A DNA stretch of 64,000 nt from Polyodon spathula (GCF_017654505.1 NC_054537.1:67216145-67280144); one strand, 5' to 3'. Counted from the first letter of the stretch, positions 13,690-24,644 are shown. The notes: a model not told the origin generated them from the letters alone. Made by a program: numbers and translations.

Positions 13690-14412
13690 TGTTGTAATGT
13701 AAAGGAACGCTGCGCGCCAGACTGTTGCATAAATGGTTGAATAACACATTGACATTACAACGTATGATAGCACTAGGATATGTGTCATTTGTATTTTGTA
13801 CTTAGTTGGGCCACAATATAAAGGTGCTGATGATTTTACACACAAATCTAACTGAACAAATAATAATGTTCTAAAGGACAACACAGTACTGTGTCTTATA
13901 ATTGCATCAAGATAATTGCGCTTACGTCGTAGTATATTGAATGCCTACTCTAGGTACGGTATATCGAACGATTCACAAGGCAATACCGTACTTAACTGAA
14001 TAATATAATGTACAGTACATCTGTTAATGAATGTGTTTCTTGTTTATATAATCCCCTCTCCCATCCCCTGGAGACTTCGGTCAGCATGATGTTCAATAAT
14101 ATGTAAGTGTAAAGGCCCCTGGAATGCCTGCAGCACCCCCAACTCACAGTGTCAAGTACAGTTATTTACACTGATTTGCCATCATGTTAATTAGAATGCA
14201 ATTCGACTAGTTCTTCGTGAAACATTAAGTATCTTCTAAGTTTAGGATAAGACAACGCACACTTGTCTTGGCACTAGGCAAGCATCACCTGGGTTTACAA
14301 TGATATACTGAGCAAAATGTATTTATTTATTTTTTATTATTAGTAGTATTATTATTATTATTAGACAGCTGTACGTTTACCCTATTGCTATTTTTCCATC
14401 ATGTGCTCTTAC

Positions 14413-14538
14413 CTGTGCTTTCTGCAGTAGAGTGAATCGTATATCATGCACAAAGGGGTTCCTGAATGGGGGAGCCAGCTCCTCCTTCCCATCTCCATCT
14501 ACTGCTGAGCACCGTCTGCTGTTTCTCGCCAACCTCAT
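14413..14538 (-). CDS. LPCAT1: LPCAT1 exon 1 (N-terminus of lysophosphatidylcholine acyltransferase 1)
   Basis: Forty-two codons on the minus strand from ATG (14,538-14,536) to a consensus donor, CACAG|GTAAGAGC, with the junction at 14,413/14,412 in phase 0. An in-frame TAG two codons upstream fixes the start. The peptide begins MRLARNSRRC, and its end, NPFVHDIRFTLLQKAQ, closely matches the conserved N-terminal segment of vertebrate LPCAT1 just before the hydrophobic membrane region. As I remember the human gene, exon 1 also stops after QKAQ. LPCAT1 is an ER and lipid-droplet membrane enzyme that transfers acyl-CoA chains to lysophosphatidylcholine (Lands cycle, surfactant lipid). Its catalytic HX4D and EF-hand domains are in later exons outside this window. 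Identification rests on remembered homologues, and the agreement of start, motif and splice phase makes it strong. Confidence 0.88.
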
Positions 14539-15000
14539 CCTCTAAAGTGAGGACTCGATTTAATAATACAAAAGCTGGGGGCGAAATATCGCTCCTGTGT
14601 CCGCTTCGTAGCTCGTCTCCCTATGTGTTTTTTTTTTTGTTTTGTTTTTTTTAGAAGCTGCGTTTTTGCTTCTCAGACTGTCGTTTCAATGGTGTGGATA
14701 AATAAAGGGCAGGAGGGTGGGTCTTCTTTTTGGAGCTAGCGAATGCTTTTCTTGAACGCAATGATGACCCAAGCCAGATGCCTATGTCTTCCTCTTTGGC
14801 TGACTACAAACAGGATCCCCCTGCCTGGCTGTGACCGATAAACGCATGCGTTCTGAGTTCTAAGCGCTGACATCACTGTTCTCTGGAGGTGAGCAGCAGC
14901 AGCAGCAACACAGCTCTGCGTGATACTTCACTTGCACGAGGGCGCTTTACAACCAGTAAGCAAAGAAGGGGAGGGTGCGGGAGAGTGTCTTCTTCTCTGG
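14539..15000 (-). promoter_or_regulatory. LPCAT1: LPCAT1 5'UTR and probable promoter
   Basis: The sequence upstream of the LPCAT1 start is richer in G+C and CpG than the AT-rich flanks. It holds a 12-bp palindrome, AACGCATGCGTT (14,841-14,852), that resembles an NRF1-type site. A CRE-like TGACATCA lies at 14,868-14,875, and an (AGC)n run near 14,891. No TATA box can be placed with confidence and the transcription start is not determinable. The promoter role is inferred from position and composition. Confidence 0.5.
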
Positions 15001-16160
15001 CAGCATTAAAATGTTTTTTTTTAAAAAGCGGAACTGAAATATTAACGTAACACCAGTAAATTACAGTAAGTCAGTGTTATACAAAGAGCAGTATTGATTA
15101 ACCAGAGCAGATAAAATAATGAATATTAGTAAAATGGTACAGAGAGTAATTTAAGGAGTATAAGTTAAGGATGGGACATGTCTGTTTTTGTATTGCGTTG
15201 GTGTTTAGATTAATACGTTGTTGCCCGTGTGTATTGTCATTGTTGTCACACACACACACTTTTTTTTCTCCCGAATACCATGATTTATTGTGTGATAAAA
15301 ATAAAAATAAAATTTAAAAAACTGTTATACACTATAATACATAGTTTACAAAACATTAAAAAAAAAAAAAAAAAAAACAGGTAATACTGTTCTGTGCAAT
15401 GGATCATACTGATAGATAGATCAATGCAAATTATTTTTTGTTGTTGTTGTTGTTGTTGTTGTTATATTATCGGAGTCTAGGAACATATGCACTGAGAGGA
15501 ACCTACCCAATGACATTTGGTTTCTGTTTGGTGCAAAGCACGTGAGTAGAGCAGAGAGGAGCGAGGAGTGAAGCGGGACCATTTTGCTAGGAGCGTGGAG
15601 TGGCGCGTGAGCAAAGTGCCTGAGCGGAGAGTGAGCGCGAAAAGCTTGTGACACCGCTCCCGCTCCAAAAGATGCTTTGCAAAGGAAACATATTTGACAC
15701 TACCTATATAAAGGGATGCTCGCTTAGCCTTTTAGAGTTTCAGCTGTGTTAAATTTAATTCCTCAAACATGTAAATGACAGATTGTGCGTAATATTAATT
15801 ATGTAATTGCGTAGGCTAGGCAAAGCGTTAGTGCGCTGGTGTTGTAAGAGTGCAGTATGGGTAGAAGGAGAGAGAGACGGTAGCGAGTAGTGAATAAAAA
15901 AAAAAAAAAACTAGTTCATTAAGGACGTAGGTGACGCAGTTGTTCACAGTAGCGGTGAGAAAGAGCAACAGAAACGTGTCCTCTATCATTAATGTGAAAT
16001 CGGTTGATGTTATTTTCTTTATTAACTTAGAGAAAATAGGGTTTAGATTGTTTTTTTGGTCTGGAAGAAAAGACGGGTTTGTTTTATTTTAATAAGTCAG
16101 TGTGTAGATAAAACAGGCTGCCACCATTCTAGGATCGTGGAAGTTAGCGTTGCAAACGTG
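15001..16160. other. Intergenic, no gene recognised
   Basis: Contains a poly(A) run at about 15,358-15,377, a (TTG)n run at about 15,437-15,462, and a purine-rich, moderately CG-containing stretch at 15,540-15,660 that may be an old repeat. No splice-flanked coding exon was found. Confidence 0.5.
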
Positions 16161-16390
16161 AGGTTATTACCATAACCCTGGTTCCCTGAAAAGAATGACA
16201 ACCATTACAGAACGGGAAGAGCCTCACTGACCGTCAATCACTAATCATATATAAAAAAAGCTGCCTTACCAGGGCCCTGCTATGAGGAGGAAGTCCTTCC
16301 CACCACCTGCTGAAGATGGTCGTCCTCACAGTAACATATCGCCATTTTCTCGAAATCGAAGGTCAGTTGGGGACATGATTTTGAAGGGTA
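16161..16390 (-). repeat. DIRS left inverted terminal repeat
   Basis: Positions about 16,195-16,350 are an inverted copy of 22,292-22,445, at roughly 85-90 percent identity by eye. Shared landmarks are the segment next to GACAACCATTAC, AGGGCCCTGCT, GAGGAGGAAGTCC and ATATCGCCATTTTCTC. The outermost 35 bp, beginning AGGTTATTACCATAACC, have no counterpart at the right end but are complementary to the internal region, as expected for DIRS. Confidence 0.88.
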
Positions 16391-16480
16391 ATGGTTGTCA
16401 TTCTTTTCAGGGAACCAGGGTTATGGTAATAACCTAACGTTGCCTTTCAAGTGGAATGACAACCATTACCGAATGGGAAG
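16391..16480 (-). repeat. DIRS internal complementary region (ICR)
   Basis: The first half (16,391-16,435) is the reverse complement of the left terminus, including GGTTATGGTAATAACCT. The second half (about 16,442-16,480) is the reverse complement of the right terminus, including CCTTTCAAGTGGAATGACAA. The point where the halves meet marks the joined ends of the circular intermediate. It lies between the recombinase gene and the 3' terminal repeat, its usual DIRS position. Confidence 0.88.
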
Positions 16481-16538
16481 CAGTACCAAAGCTGTTGTGG
16501 CTCCAGATTACTGACAGTACAGCCTCACGGCGATAGCC

Positions 16539-17020
16539 TCAGCCCTCATGACGCCTAAGGGCATACCGCCTGCAAACCCTAGAGTGCAGATGTCTGACTA
16601 CCTGTCCATGTAGCAGCATTGCAAAGCTCATCCAAAGTTGCGCCATAAAAGAGAGGCCACAAAGTCGCTTGGCCCCTGGTAGAATGGGCTGTAATGTCCC
16701 ACGGCATGGGGGAGTCCATCTGTTCATACGCCAAGCATATGGGATCTGCCACCCAGTGCGCTAGACATTGTTTCGATAGGGCCTGACCTCTAGAGTGGGA
16801 CCCATAGCAGACAAACAGCTGGTTGGACTGTCTCCTGGACGCTGTCCTATCCAGGTAACAGCGCAGAGCCTGGACCAGGCAAAGCGTGTGCTGTCTACGG
16901 TCTTCCTCTGACTTGTGCGGGGGAGGTCTGAAAGTTTCCAAAACCACTGGTTGGTTAATATGGAATGATGAGACCACCTTTGGCAAAAAGGCTGGGTTTG
17001 TTCTTAATGTTACCCACAAG
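16539..17020 (-). pseudogene. DIRS tyrosine recombinase, C-terminal part
   Basis: Minus-strand frame with landmarks of the DIRS integrase, a lambda-recombinase-type enzyme that inserts the circular cDNA. Visible are RCYLDRTASRRQSNQLFVCY, then ITAHSTRGQAT containing the H-x-x-R catalytic pair, and DELCNAATW. The segment that should carry the nucleophilic tyrosine follows in a shifted frame (VVRHLHSRVCRRYALRR), so the frame has broken just before it. More N-terminal residues can be traced to about 17,600 in other frames. The copy is inactive. Confidence 0.8.
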
Positions 17021-17509
17021 TAATTTCCAGTGAAAGCGATACATGTTTCATCGATAGACAGCGCATGAAGCTCACTTACTCATCTGGCAGACGTAATGGC
17101 TAATAAAAACACCACTTTGAGGGAAACAGGACGCAGCTCTGCTGAAGCCATGGGCTCAAATGGGGGACCCGTAAGGACTCCTAGCACTAGTTCCAGATCC
17201 CACTTAGGAACCATGCTTTTCATCAGAGGACGGAGCCTCCGAGCCCCTTTAAGAAATTGCACTGCCAGGAAGTGTGCCCCAGGGGACATAGAGTCAGTTT
17301 TATCATGGCACGCTGATTTTGCTGCCAGGTAGACCTTCAGAGTGGATGCAAATTTTCCCGCATCAAACAGATGTTGTAAGAAGGTTAGGATTGTCTCAAT
17401 AGGCAGGTCACCGGATCGTGACCCTCAGCAATGTACCAGTCTTGGAAAACTTTCCATTTATAAGAATACTGGGCTGTAGTGCTATGCACCCTAGAAGACT
17501 GTAGTGTCT

Positions 17510-18955
17510 CTACCACTGCATCTGGCAAACCTCGTCTGGATAGACAGCTCCGTTCAACGGCCAGACACTGAGTTGAAGCTGGGCTGGGTTTGGGTGCCAT
17601 AATAGCCCTCCGCTTGACTCAGGAGGTCCTTGCGTAGTGGGAGCTGCCACGGTTGGCCCAACAACATGTTGGAGAGGAGAGCAAACCAGGGGCTCCCTGG
17701 CCATCTGGTTGCAACCAGCAAAACCTGGGCTGTCTCCACCCTGATCCTCTTTACTGTCAGGGGTAATAGCGGTAGCAGAGGGAACACATACAAGAGCCCC
17801 TGTGGCCGGGAGTGAACTAGTATATCTAATCCCAGCGGGCCCCCGTCTCTCCATCGAGAAGCATAGGGGGCAATAAGTGGACTCGGCTGTGGTGAAGAGG
17901 TCGACTTGTGCAGTACGAAACCTCTCCCAAACCTGTTTCACAGCCTGAGGTTGCAGTCTCCACTCTGAGCTGTCTGGAGCTCCTCTGGACAGGAGGTCTG
18001 TTGCTCTGTTGTCCACACCGGGGAGGTGAACCGCCCTGATGGAACACAAGTTTCTGTGCGTACAGAATAAGAGCCTGTGCGATGCGTGGTGAAGGCCCGG
18101 CGAGCACAGGCCGCCTTGATGGTTTATGTAGACTACCACTGTCATGTTGTCCGTCCGGACCAGCACGTGTTTGTGCGCTAACTGCTGGTGAAAATGAGAT
18201 AACTCCAGGGCTACTGCTTGCAGCTCTTGGGCATTTATATGCGCTTGTTGTCAATGTCCCTTCCACTGACCTCGTATTCCACTCCCATTCCAGACCGCTC
18301 CCCAGCCCAGGCTGGAGGTGTCCATAGTGAGAACTACCCTTCTGTGAGGGGATCCAAGGCGCAGATTACCTTGGCGGAGCCACCACTCCAGTGTCTACCG
18401 GCATTGTCTGGACACTCGCACCAGCCCGTATCAATCTTGGACCAGGTGCAACTTGAGCGTATTTACCCTGGCTTGAAGCGGGTGCATTTTCAGAAGCCCT
18501 AGGGGAAGGATTCTCTAGGCAGCTGCCATCATCCCCAACAACCTTTGAAATATTCTGACCTGTAGAAGTGCATCCTCTCTGAATTGGGAGAGTGTGACTG
18601 CCAACGACCGAATCCTGTCTTCCGACAGTGAGGCAAGCATTCTCACAGAGTTCAGTTTGATCCCCAGGAACACTGTGAACTGAGGTGGTACGAAGTTGCT
18701 GTTCTGTTGATGTATGGAGAGCCTTAACCTTGTCACATGATCTATGACCTGTCTGGTGTGCGCCTCGGCGCGTGCTTTGGAACGTGCGCAAACTAGCCAA
18801 TCGTCCAGGTAGTCCCAGGGGTATGGGGGAGCTTCCTGGTCACAGTGGCGGGTGGGGTTCCAGAGGACCTTCGGGGAGGCCCCTGGACCACAGATCTCAT
18901 TCTCCCCTGCCCCGAGGAGAGAGACTCTGCTGGGGAGAGGGCTGCCCTCCTGCAC
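17510..18955 (-). pseudogene. DIRS reverse transcriptase (C-terminal) and RNase H
   Basis: Minus-strand fragments in several frames. At about 18,515-18,955 the RT catalytic motif YLDDWLVCARSK is followed by FVPPQFTVFLGIKLNS, typical of DIRS RT. RNase H follows at about 17,850-18,270 with NAQELQAVALE (acidic residue), VLVRTDNMTVVVYINHQGG (Asp) and GVDNRATDLLSRG (Asp). The RT fingers and palm upstream of YLDD are absent where the CR1-like LINE begins, so the LINE insertion was accompanied or followed by loss of DIRS sequence. Stops and shifts show it is dead. Confidence 0.82.
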
Positions 18956-18984
18956 TTCATTCGTTCGTGGCTAAAACCAATTCC

Positions 18985-20690
18985 AAAATGTTTTTCCAAT
19001 ATTACAACAGCAAGAGAACATTCAAAGATAAGGTTAAATGTTTAAGAGATACAAATGGCAAAATCGTAGATGAAGAAAAAAAATAGCAAATATATTAAAT
19101 AATTACTTTTCACAAGTTTTTACAAAGGAAGATACGGACAAAATGCCCCACATGTCATCCAGTTCCTATCCAGTTTTAAATAACTTTAGCATAACCGAGG
19201 CAGAAGGGTTAAAGGGACTAGGAGCTCTTAAAATAAAGAAATGCCTTGGGCCGGATGAGATCCTCCCAATAGTACTCAAAGAAATGAAAGAAGTTATTTA
19301 CAAACCGCTAACCAAGATCATGCAGCAGTCTCTTGACACAGGGGTGGTACCGACAGAAAACTGCAAACGTAATACCGATCCACAAAAAGAGAAACAAAAC
19401 TGAACCAGGTAACTATAGACCAGTAAGCCTGACTACTGTTATATGCAAACTTATGGAAACTATAATAAGATCCAAAATGGAAAATTACCTATATGGTAAC
19501 AGGGTCCTGGGAGACAGTCAACATGGTTTTAGGAAAGGGAGATCGTGTCTAACTAACTTGCTTGATTTTTTTGAGGATGCAACATCGATAATGGATAATT
19601 GCAAAGCATATGACATGGTTTATTTAGATTTCCAGAAAGCTTTTGACAAAGTCCCGCACAAAAGATTAATTCTCAAACTGAACGCAGTTGGGATTCAAGG
19701 AAACACATGTACATGGATTAGGGCGTGGTTAACATGTAGAAAACAGAAAGTACTGATTAGAGGAAAAACCTCAGAATGGAGTGTGGTAACCAGTGGTGTA
19801 CCACAGGGATCAGTATTAGGTCCTCTGCTATTCCTAATCTACATTAATGATTTAGATTCTGGTATAGTAAGCAAACTTGTTAAATTTGCAGGTGACACAT
19901 AAATAGGAGGAGTGGCAAACACTGTTGCAGCAGCAAAGGTCATTCAAAATGATCTAGACAAGATTCAAAACTGGGCAGACACATGGCAAATGACATTTAA
20001 TAGAGAAAAGTGTAAGGTACTGCACGCAGGAAATAAAAATGTACATTATAAATATCATATGGGAGATACTGAAATTGGAGAAGGAATCTGAAAAAGACCT
20101 AGGAGTTTTTGTTGACTCAGAAATGTCTTCATCTAGACAATGTGGAGAAGCTATAAAAAAAGGCTAACAAGATGCTCGGATACTTTGTGAAAAGTGTTGA
20201 ATTTAAATCAAGGGAAGTAATGTTAAAACTATACAATGCACTAGTAAGACCTCATCTTGAATATTGTGTTCAGTTCTGGTCACCTCATTATAAAAAAGAT
20301 ATTGCTGCTCTAGAAAGAGTGCAAAGAAGAGCGACCAGAATTATTCCGGGCTTAAAAGGCATGTCATTTGCAGACAGGCTAAAAGAATTGAATCTGTTCA
20401 GTCTTGAACAAAGAAGACTACGCGACGATCTAATTCAAGCATTCAGAATTCTAAAAGGTATTGACAATGTCGACCCAAGGGACTTTTTTGACCTGAAAAA
20501 AGAAACAAGGACCAGGGGTCACAAATGGAGATTAGACAAAGGGGCATTCAGAACAGAAAATAGGAGGCACTTTTTTACACAGAGAATTGTGAGGGTCTGG
20601 AATCAACTCCCCAGTAATGTTGTTGAAGCTGACACCCTGGGATCCTTCAAGAAGCTGCTTGATGAGATTCTGGGATCAATAAGCTACTAA
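18985..20690 (+). pseudogene. CR1-like LINE ORF2 (reverse transcriptase), dead
   Basis: RT for target-primed integration. Landmarks in order are [71 protein letters not shown] and the catalytic box, here KFAGDT instead of FADDT, followed at once by TAA. A frameshift near 19,370 separates the first motif block. After more shifts the C-terminal domain is open at 20,172-20,690 (RPHLEYCVQFWSPHYKKDI, LERVQRRATRIIPGL, WNQLPSNVVEADTLGSFK). Loss of a catalytic Asp plus stops shows it is inactive. Confidence 0.88.
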
Positions 20691-20757
20691 CAACCAAACA
20701 AGCAAGATGGGCCGAATGGCTTCCTCTTGTTTGTAAACTTTTTTATGTTCTTATGTT
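18985..20757 (+). mobile_element. CR1-like LINE copy 1, 5'-truncated, inside DIRS
   Basis: A plus-strand non-LTR retrotransposon fragment starting in the ORF2 linker (FFQYYNSKR-like), through RT and the C-terminal domain, ending in a short 3' tail with the repeated motif TTATGTTCTTATGTT. The same family occurs in reverse orientation at 42,998-45,095. The tail and domain order are CR1-like. Flanking DIRS coding sequence continues on both sides. I could not define a target-site duplication. Confidence 0.85.
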
Positions 20758-22291
20758 TAGAGAACTTCTGACAGGGAGAGCAGTCCAACTCACCTGCCAA
20801 CACCCTGGCTGCATGGTCTGGCCCTAGGCATCTGGTGCAGGAAGTGTGCTCATCCTGCCTGGGGAGTTTTGCCACAAACTGGTTGCACTAGTGGAACCCA
20901 GCGGAGGACCATGTAGAGCGCACTGACATGGCGCGGGGAGTCAGTGCCTGTGGAAGGGGTGTGGGTAATTCACTGACTAGGAGACAGACAGGTGTACTTG
21001 AAAACACCACACAGGTGCCCAGTTTTATTTGCAAACAGTTCTTGCTTTTTCTGGCAGAGGGCACTGTTGACTGTGGGCTGCCTATCAACGATGATAGACA
21101 GCACCACGGAAATACCACAGCTGGTACGTGAACAGCAAGTGCACTCACAGGTGCTCAAAGAAATAATAATGAAAACAGAAGGCGAAAAGAACAATGGAAA
21201 ATAAAACAGTAATAAAACTACAAATAAAAGGTGCTGCACTCGGCAGCGTTATCCCAGTCGTCGCTACCCGCACGACCCGGATCACCGTCCTACTCTGTAG
21301 GCTAACTAGCCTGTTCTTTCACAATATGCTGGGGTCTGCCCAAGGGTTCCCCGCTCTCTCTGTCTCGCTATGAAACTCTTTGTTTCGCCTGATTCCCGGT
21401 CCTGGATCAGAGCTTCCACACTCTCGTTGCATCTAAGTGGGCAGACCTGAGGAAACAGCAGAGCATTTTTTTAGCAATCTGCCAAGACTCACCTCTCAGC
21501 CATTCAGAGAGGGGGAAAGTCCACACACCCACTTTCCCACCTCCCCGTGTCACTGCCATGACTCACAGGCGGTTGTTGGACGACTGTCGCCCTCTTCCTG
21601 CAGCCCGTGAACACGCCAGCATAGTCAGCACAGATCTCTCCCTGTTACAGTGCCGAACAAACGTGTCGGTGCCGAGCTGCCTGCGTTGGTAATCGGAGGC
21701 GAGTAAAAAGAGCGCGGATGGTGCCGGGCTGTCAATCGGTGCCGAGTGTATCGGCGTCGGCTCCAAGGAAGAGCATGCTGGGGTATGTGTCGAGGAGGGT
21801 CTTCAAGCCGATGCCGAGTTAAGTCGGCTTTGGGGTCGGCGCTGAGGAGGTCGATGACGGGCTGATATAACAGAGTCAATCAGCATCGGCATCGAGGAGA
21901 TGCGCGGCAGCGCTAGGAGAGCCCGAGGCTTGAGAGGGGCGCGTAGGCCCTAGCTGGAAGGTAGCTGAGGTCAAGTCAATCGGCATAGAGGACGCGCCGT
22001 GAGCCCGCGGGGTCACCCTACAGCACCACAATAGCTATATCAACGGTAATGTAACTACACAAGGCAGTAAAAGAGAACAATAGCTAATCACCAATCTCAA
22101 ATAGAGGGGTCGAAACCAGCTCTAATCAGTAGAAACTACGGACACAAGACTAAGGCAGTGAGCAATCTCAAAACACTCAAATATATGTAGTTTACCGTGT
22201 GTATCAATTTGTAGGTCGAAGCCATACAAATCAGCCAATTTTCGGAACAAAAAAAGCACAAGGCAATCTGTGACCTGTCTCAGTGGAGTGA
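20758..22291 (-). pseudogene. DIRS gag region, broken
   Basis: DIRS sequence to the right of the LINE. At 20,760-20,875 the minus strand encodes a Cys/His segment, SCTRCLGPDHAARVLAGE followed by DCSPCQKF, which matches the CxxCLGxxHA...CxxC pattern common in DIRS gag proteins. Farther right (21,560-22,000) lie Arg/Ser/Pro-rich open fragments that may be the rest of gag. A solo LTR interrupts it at 20,949-21,552. No continuous frame remains. Confidence 0.6.
20949..21552 (-). mobile_element. Solo LTR nested in DIRS gag
   Basis: A 604-bp block beginning TGTGGAAGG and ending CGTGTCA (TG...CA), flanked by GTGCC and CTGCC, a near-match five-base target duplication. A minus-strand AATAAA (plus AGTTTTATTTGC near 21,020) near the left end indicates minus orientation. 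DIRS gag-like sequence continues on both sides. No internal retroviral genes are present, so this is a recombined solo LTR. Confidence 0.6.
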
Positions 22292-22460
22292 GAGAGAAAA
22301 TGGCGATATGCTACTGTGAGGACTACCCTCTTCAGCAAGAGGTGGGAGGGACTTCCTCCTCACAGCAGGGCCCTGATAGGGCAGCTTTTATAGATGCTCA
22401 GTGATTGACAGTCAGAGAGGCTCTTCCCATTCGGTAATGGTTGTCATTCCACTTGAAAGG
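22292..22460 (-). repeat. DIRS right inverted terminal repeat
   Basis: Inverted counterpart of 16,195-16,350, ending ...CATTCCACTTGAAAGG. The last 15 bp differ from the left end and pair with the second half of the internal complementary region. Confidence 0.88.
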
Positions 22461-23880
22461 GAACTCAGGTATCTCTGTGCCGAGGAAGGCTATATAGAAT
22501 TAGTTCAGTTTGGCTTGATTAGTAGGGATCCAAAACGAGAGTGAGAGTAATGCAAGAAGATAAGAGGAACAAATAAAATAAAACCGAGTATCAGTCTGTG
22601 TTATGATTGAGCCGTGAGTGGGGGAGTTCTGTGCCATGCAAGACGGAGGAGAGAAACTTGGTGCGTGTTAACGAAGAGACAATTCATGTTGTGAGTAGGA
22701 CTGAGGATCTACCACACCAGAGACATTCCAGGATAACTGTAATCTGTACCAGAGACATTCCAGGACAACCATAACATGTATCAAGACACGTAACTTTGAG
22801 AGTGTTCATGTTTTAAATGGTTTGAAGTTGTAAACATTGCAGTGCGTTATTGAAAGAAAGATGTAGAACTGGTTTAGTTTATTAGTACAGATAATAGCAT
22901 AATTATCTGCATTTAATCTGTTTTCATTGTTAAATACAAGACATTTTGTTTTATTGTTTATAAACAAGTCCAAATATAGCATCTCTTGTGTAAATAAATG
23001 AGTTAAGCTACAATTTCGGAGTAGGGACACCTCCTGGGGTCTTGAAGTGGAAGGCAGGAAGATCTACCTTGCTGTATTTCAGAGCCCTTCTAATCCAGTC
23101 TGTGATCTAACAAATCTAAATAACAACTATTTAGCTATCCTACATACTATTTGCGCGTAATAGCTGGTAGATACATTAACTATTTTAGTTTTGTGGTGGT
23201 TGGAGTAGTAATTGTTTACAGCCTAAGCCCTGAACAGAACCTTCATATACCTGCGGAGGTATAGAGGGAGATAGGGGGTGAAAGTAGCATTGAGAGCAGG
23301 GACCCAGATACTTTTGCTGCTCGCCATAGCCAGATTTGTAGTAGTTGCAGCATATTGCATACGTTCCATCTGTACAAATGTGGTGACATTATATTTCCGT
23401 TATACATATAAGATATGATCCATAAACAATGCAGCTTTTGCGATGCTCTGACAATATTGTGCAATTTATGAAATTACCCTGTATAATTAAAGTTGACAAA
23501 ATAATCAAAATAATAAACAATTTGTTAGCCATTGTATGCTTGTATATGAACCATGTTAATTTCAATTTGCAAATTTCGCAAAGCTTGTACAATTTACAAA
23601 AATCTTTAACCACATGGTATGTGCAAACAGGTCAGTGTATGTTATTATCCCAACCCAAAATACAACCCCATCTGCTTGAGGTTAAATTACTTTTTTAGAT
23701 AGCTGAAATCTTGTTGTGTTCGGCTTGGTTGTCTTGCGAATAATCCCATCAAGGTGCAGAAGATTCACTTTACCCAAAGCGTTTTTATCACTTCATGTAA
23801 AAGTGAGATTGAATTGTTCTCCAGGGAAATAAATATAATAAAAAAATTTTTTTTTAAAAACCCTGTTGTTGTAATAAATT
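22461..23880. other. Intergenic, no gene recognised
   Basis: AT-rich. A 32-bp unit beginning ACCAGAGACATTCCAGGA is tandemly duplicated at about 22,716-22,779. Nothing else recognised. Confidence 0.5.
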
Positions 23881-24477
23881 TGTAACGCTAGGTCAAACGG
23901 ACATAAGCCCTAGAACTATCGGGATTGGTTTCGGGACTTTCAGGTGAACTGGGATTATGGGGAGGTTTGTAAATAGTTGATTATTATGTTTTTTATGTGC
24001 AACTTTTTATGGGTGCAACTTATAACCTGTTCTGCTGTGAATGTTTGATGGGCTGATGTCAGAGCGTGACGCCGTCCCTGACAGAAGCCAGCAAATGAGA
24101 TATGAGAATTTGAAACTGCGTGCTGATTGGTCCCGTGATCTTGCAGGCAGCCCCACTATCTGAGAGAGAGAGTTGAGCTGAGTAAGCTGCAGCATCGGAG
24201 AGAGACAGAGAGCATAGAGTGTCTGGTATCGTGAGTGTGGGCTGTCTACACGCCTATCCAGAGAGAGAGTGACCTTCCGACCCGACAGAGAGAGTGTGCA
24301 GCACGCCAATCCCGCACTGTGTGAATGCGAGAGCTAGTATCCATTTTCCCAAGAACTAGAAATCCTGTCCTAAAAGAGCTGAAAATAAATGTTGGTTCTA
24401 ACCACCTTCAACTTGAAATATGCCTACAGTGTCTTTCATTCTACTCCCACTGGGAACCCATACGCACGACTCTTACA
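23881..24477 (+). mobile_element. Solo LTR (597 bp)
   Basis: Begins TGTAACGCTAGG and ends ACTCTTACA (5'-TG...CA-3', with TGTAA/TTACA inverted ends), flanked by AAATT and ATATT, a five-base duplication with one mismatch. An AATAAA at about 24,385 suits a plus-strand LTR. A purine-rich (GA) stretch lies in the middle. Confidence 0.6.
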
Positions 24478-24602
24478 ATATTTTGTAGACATTTTTTTTT
24501 TTCTAAGTGTGAACGTGTCAATTATAGTTATCAAGTGTATTTTTGACAGAAATTATTGTTTTAGTAATCAATTTTACTAAAAACATAATAGTACTCACTG
24601 GA

Positions 24603-24644
24603 ACAAATATCAGGGAGTACATAATAGTACTTCCTGATATTTGT
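24603..24644. repeat. Short inverted repeat (18-bp arms)
   Basis: ACAAATATCAGGGAGTAC pairs with GTACTTCCTGATATTTGT with one mismatch and a 6-base loop (ATAATA). The left arm is preceded by a direct copy of the loop-flank motif CATAATAGTACT. It could be the core of a foldback repeat. Confidence 0.7.

Larger units (their letters stand above)
16161..22460 (-). mobile_element. DIRS-type tyrosine-recombinase retrotransposon, nested and broken
   Basis: Minus-strand DIRS element. Its parts, from its 5' side (right) to its 3' side, are a right inverted terminal repeat (about 22,292-22,460), a gag region with a Cys motif, an RT/RNase H region, a tyrosine recombinase, an internal complementary region (16,391-16,480) and a left inverted terminal repeat. 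DIRS elements replicate through a circular intermediate, using the internal region as a splint that pairs with both outer ends. Here that region is exactly the reverse complement of the left end followed by that of the right end. The coding parts are frameshifted. A CR1-like LINE (18,985-20,757) and a solo LTR (20,949-21,552) interrupt it, and the RT segment upstream of YLDD appears lost. Confidence 0.88.

Noticed and set aside
18082..18502. Plus-strand open frames in the DIRS region
   Set aside because: Antisense to DIRS RT/RNase H; no motifs of their own.
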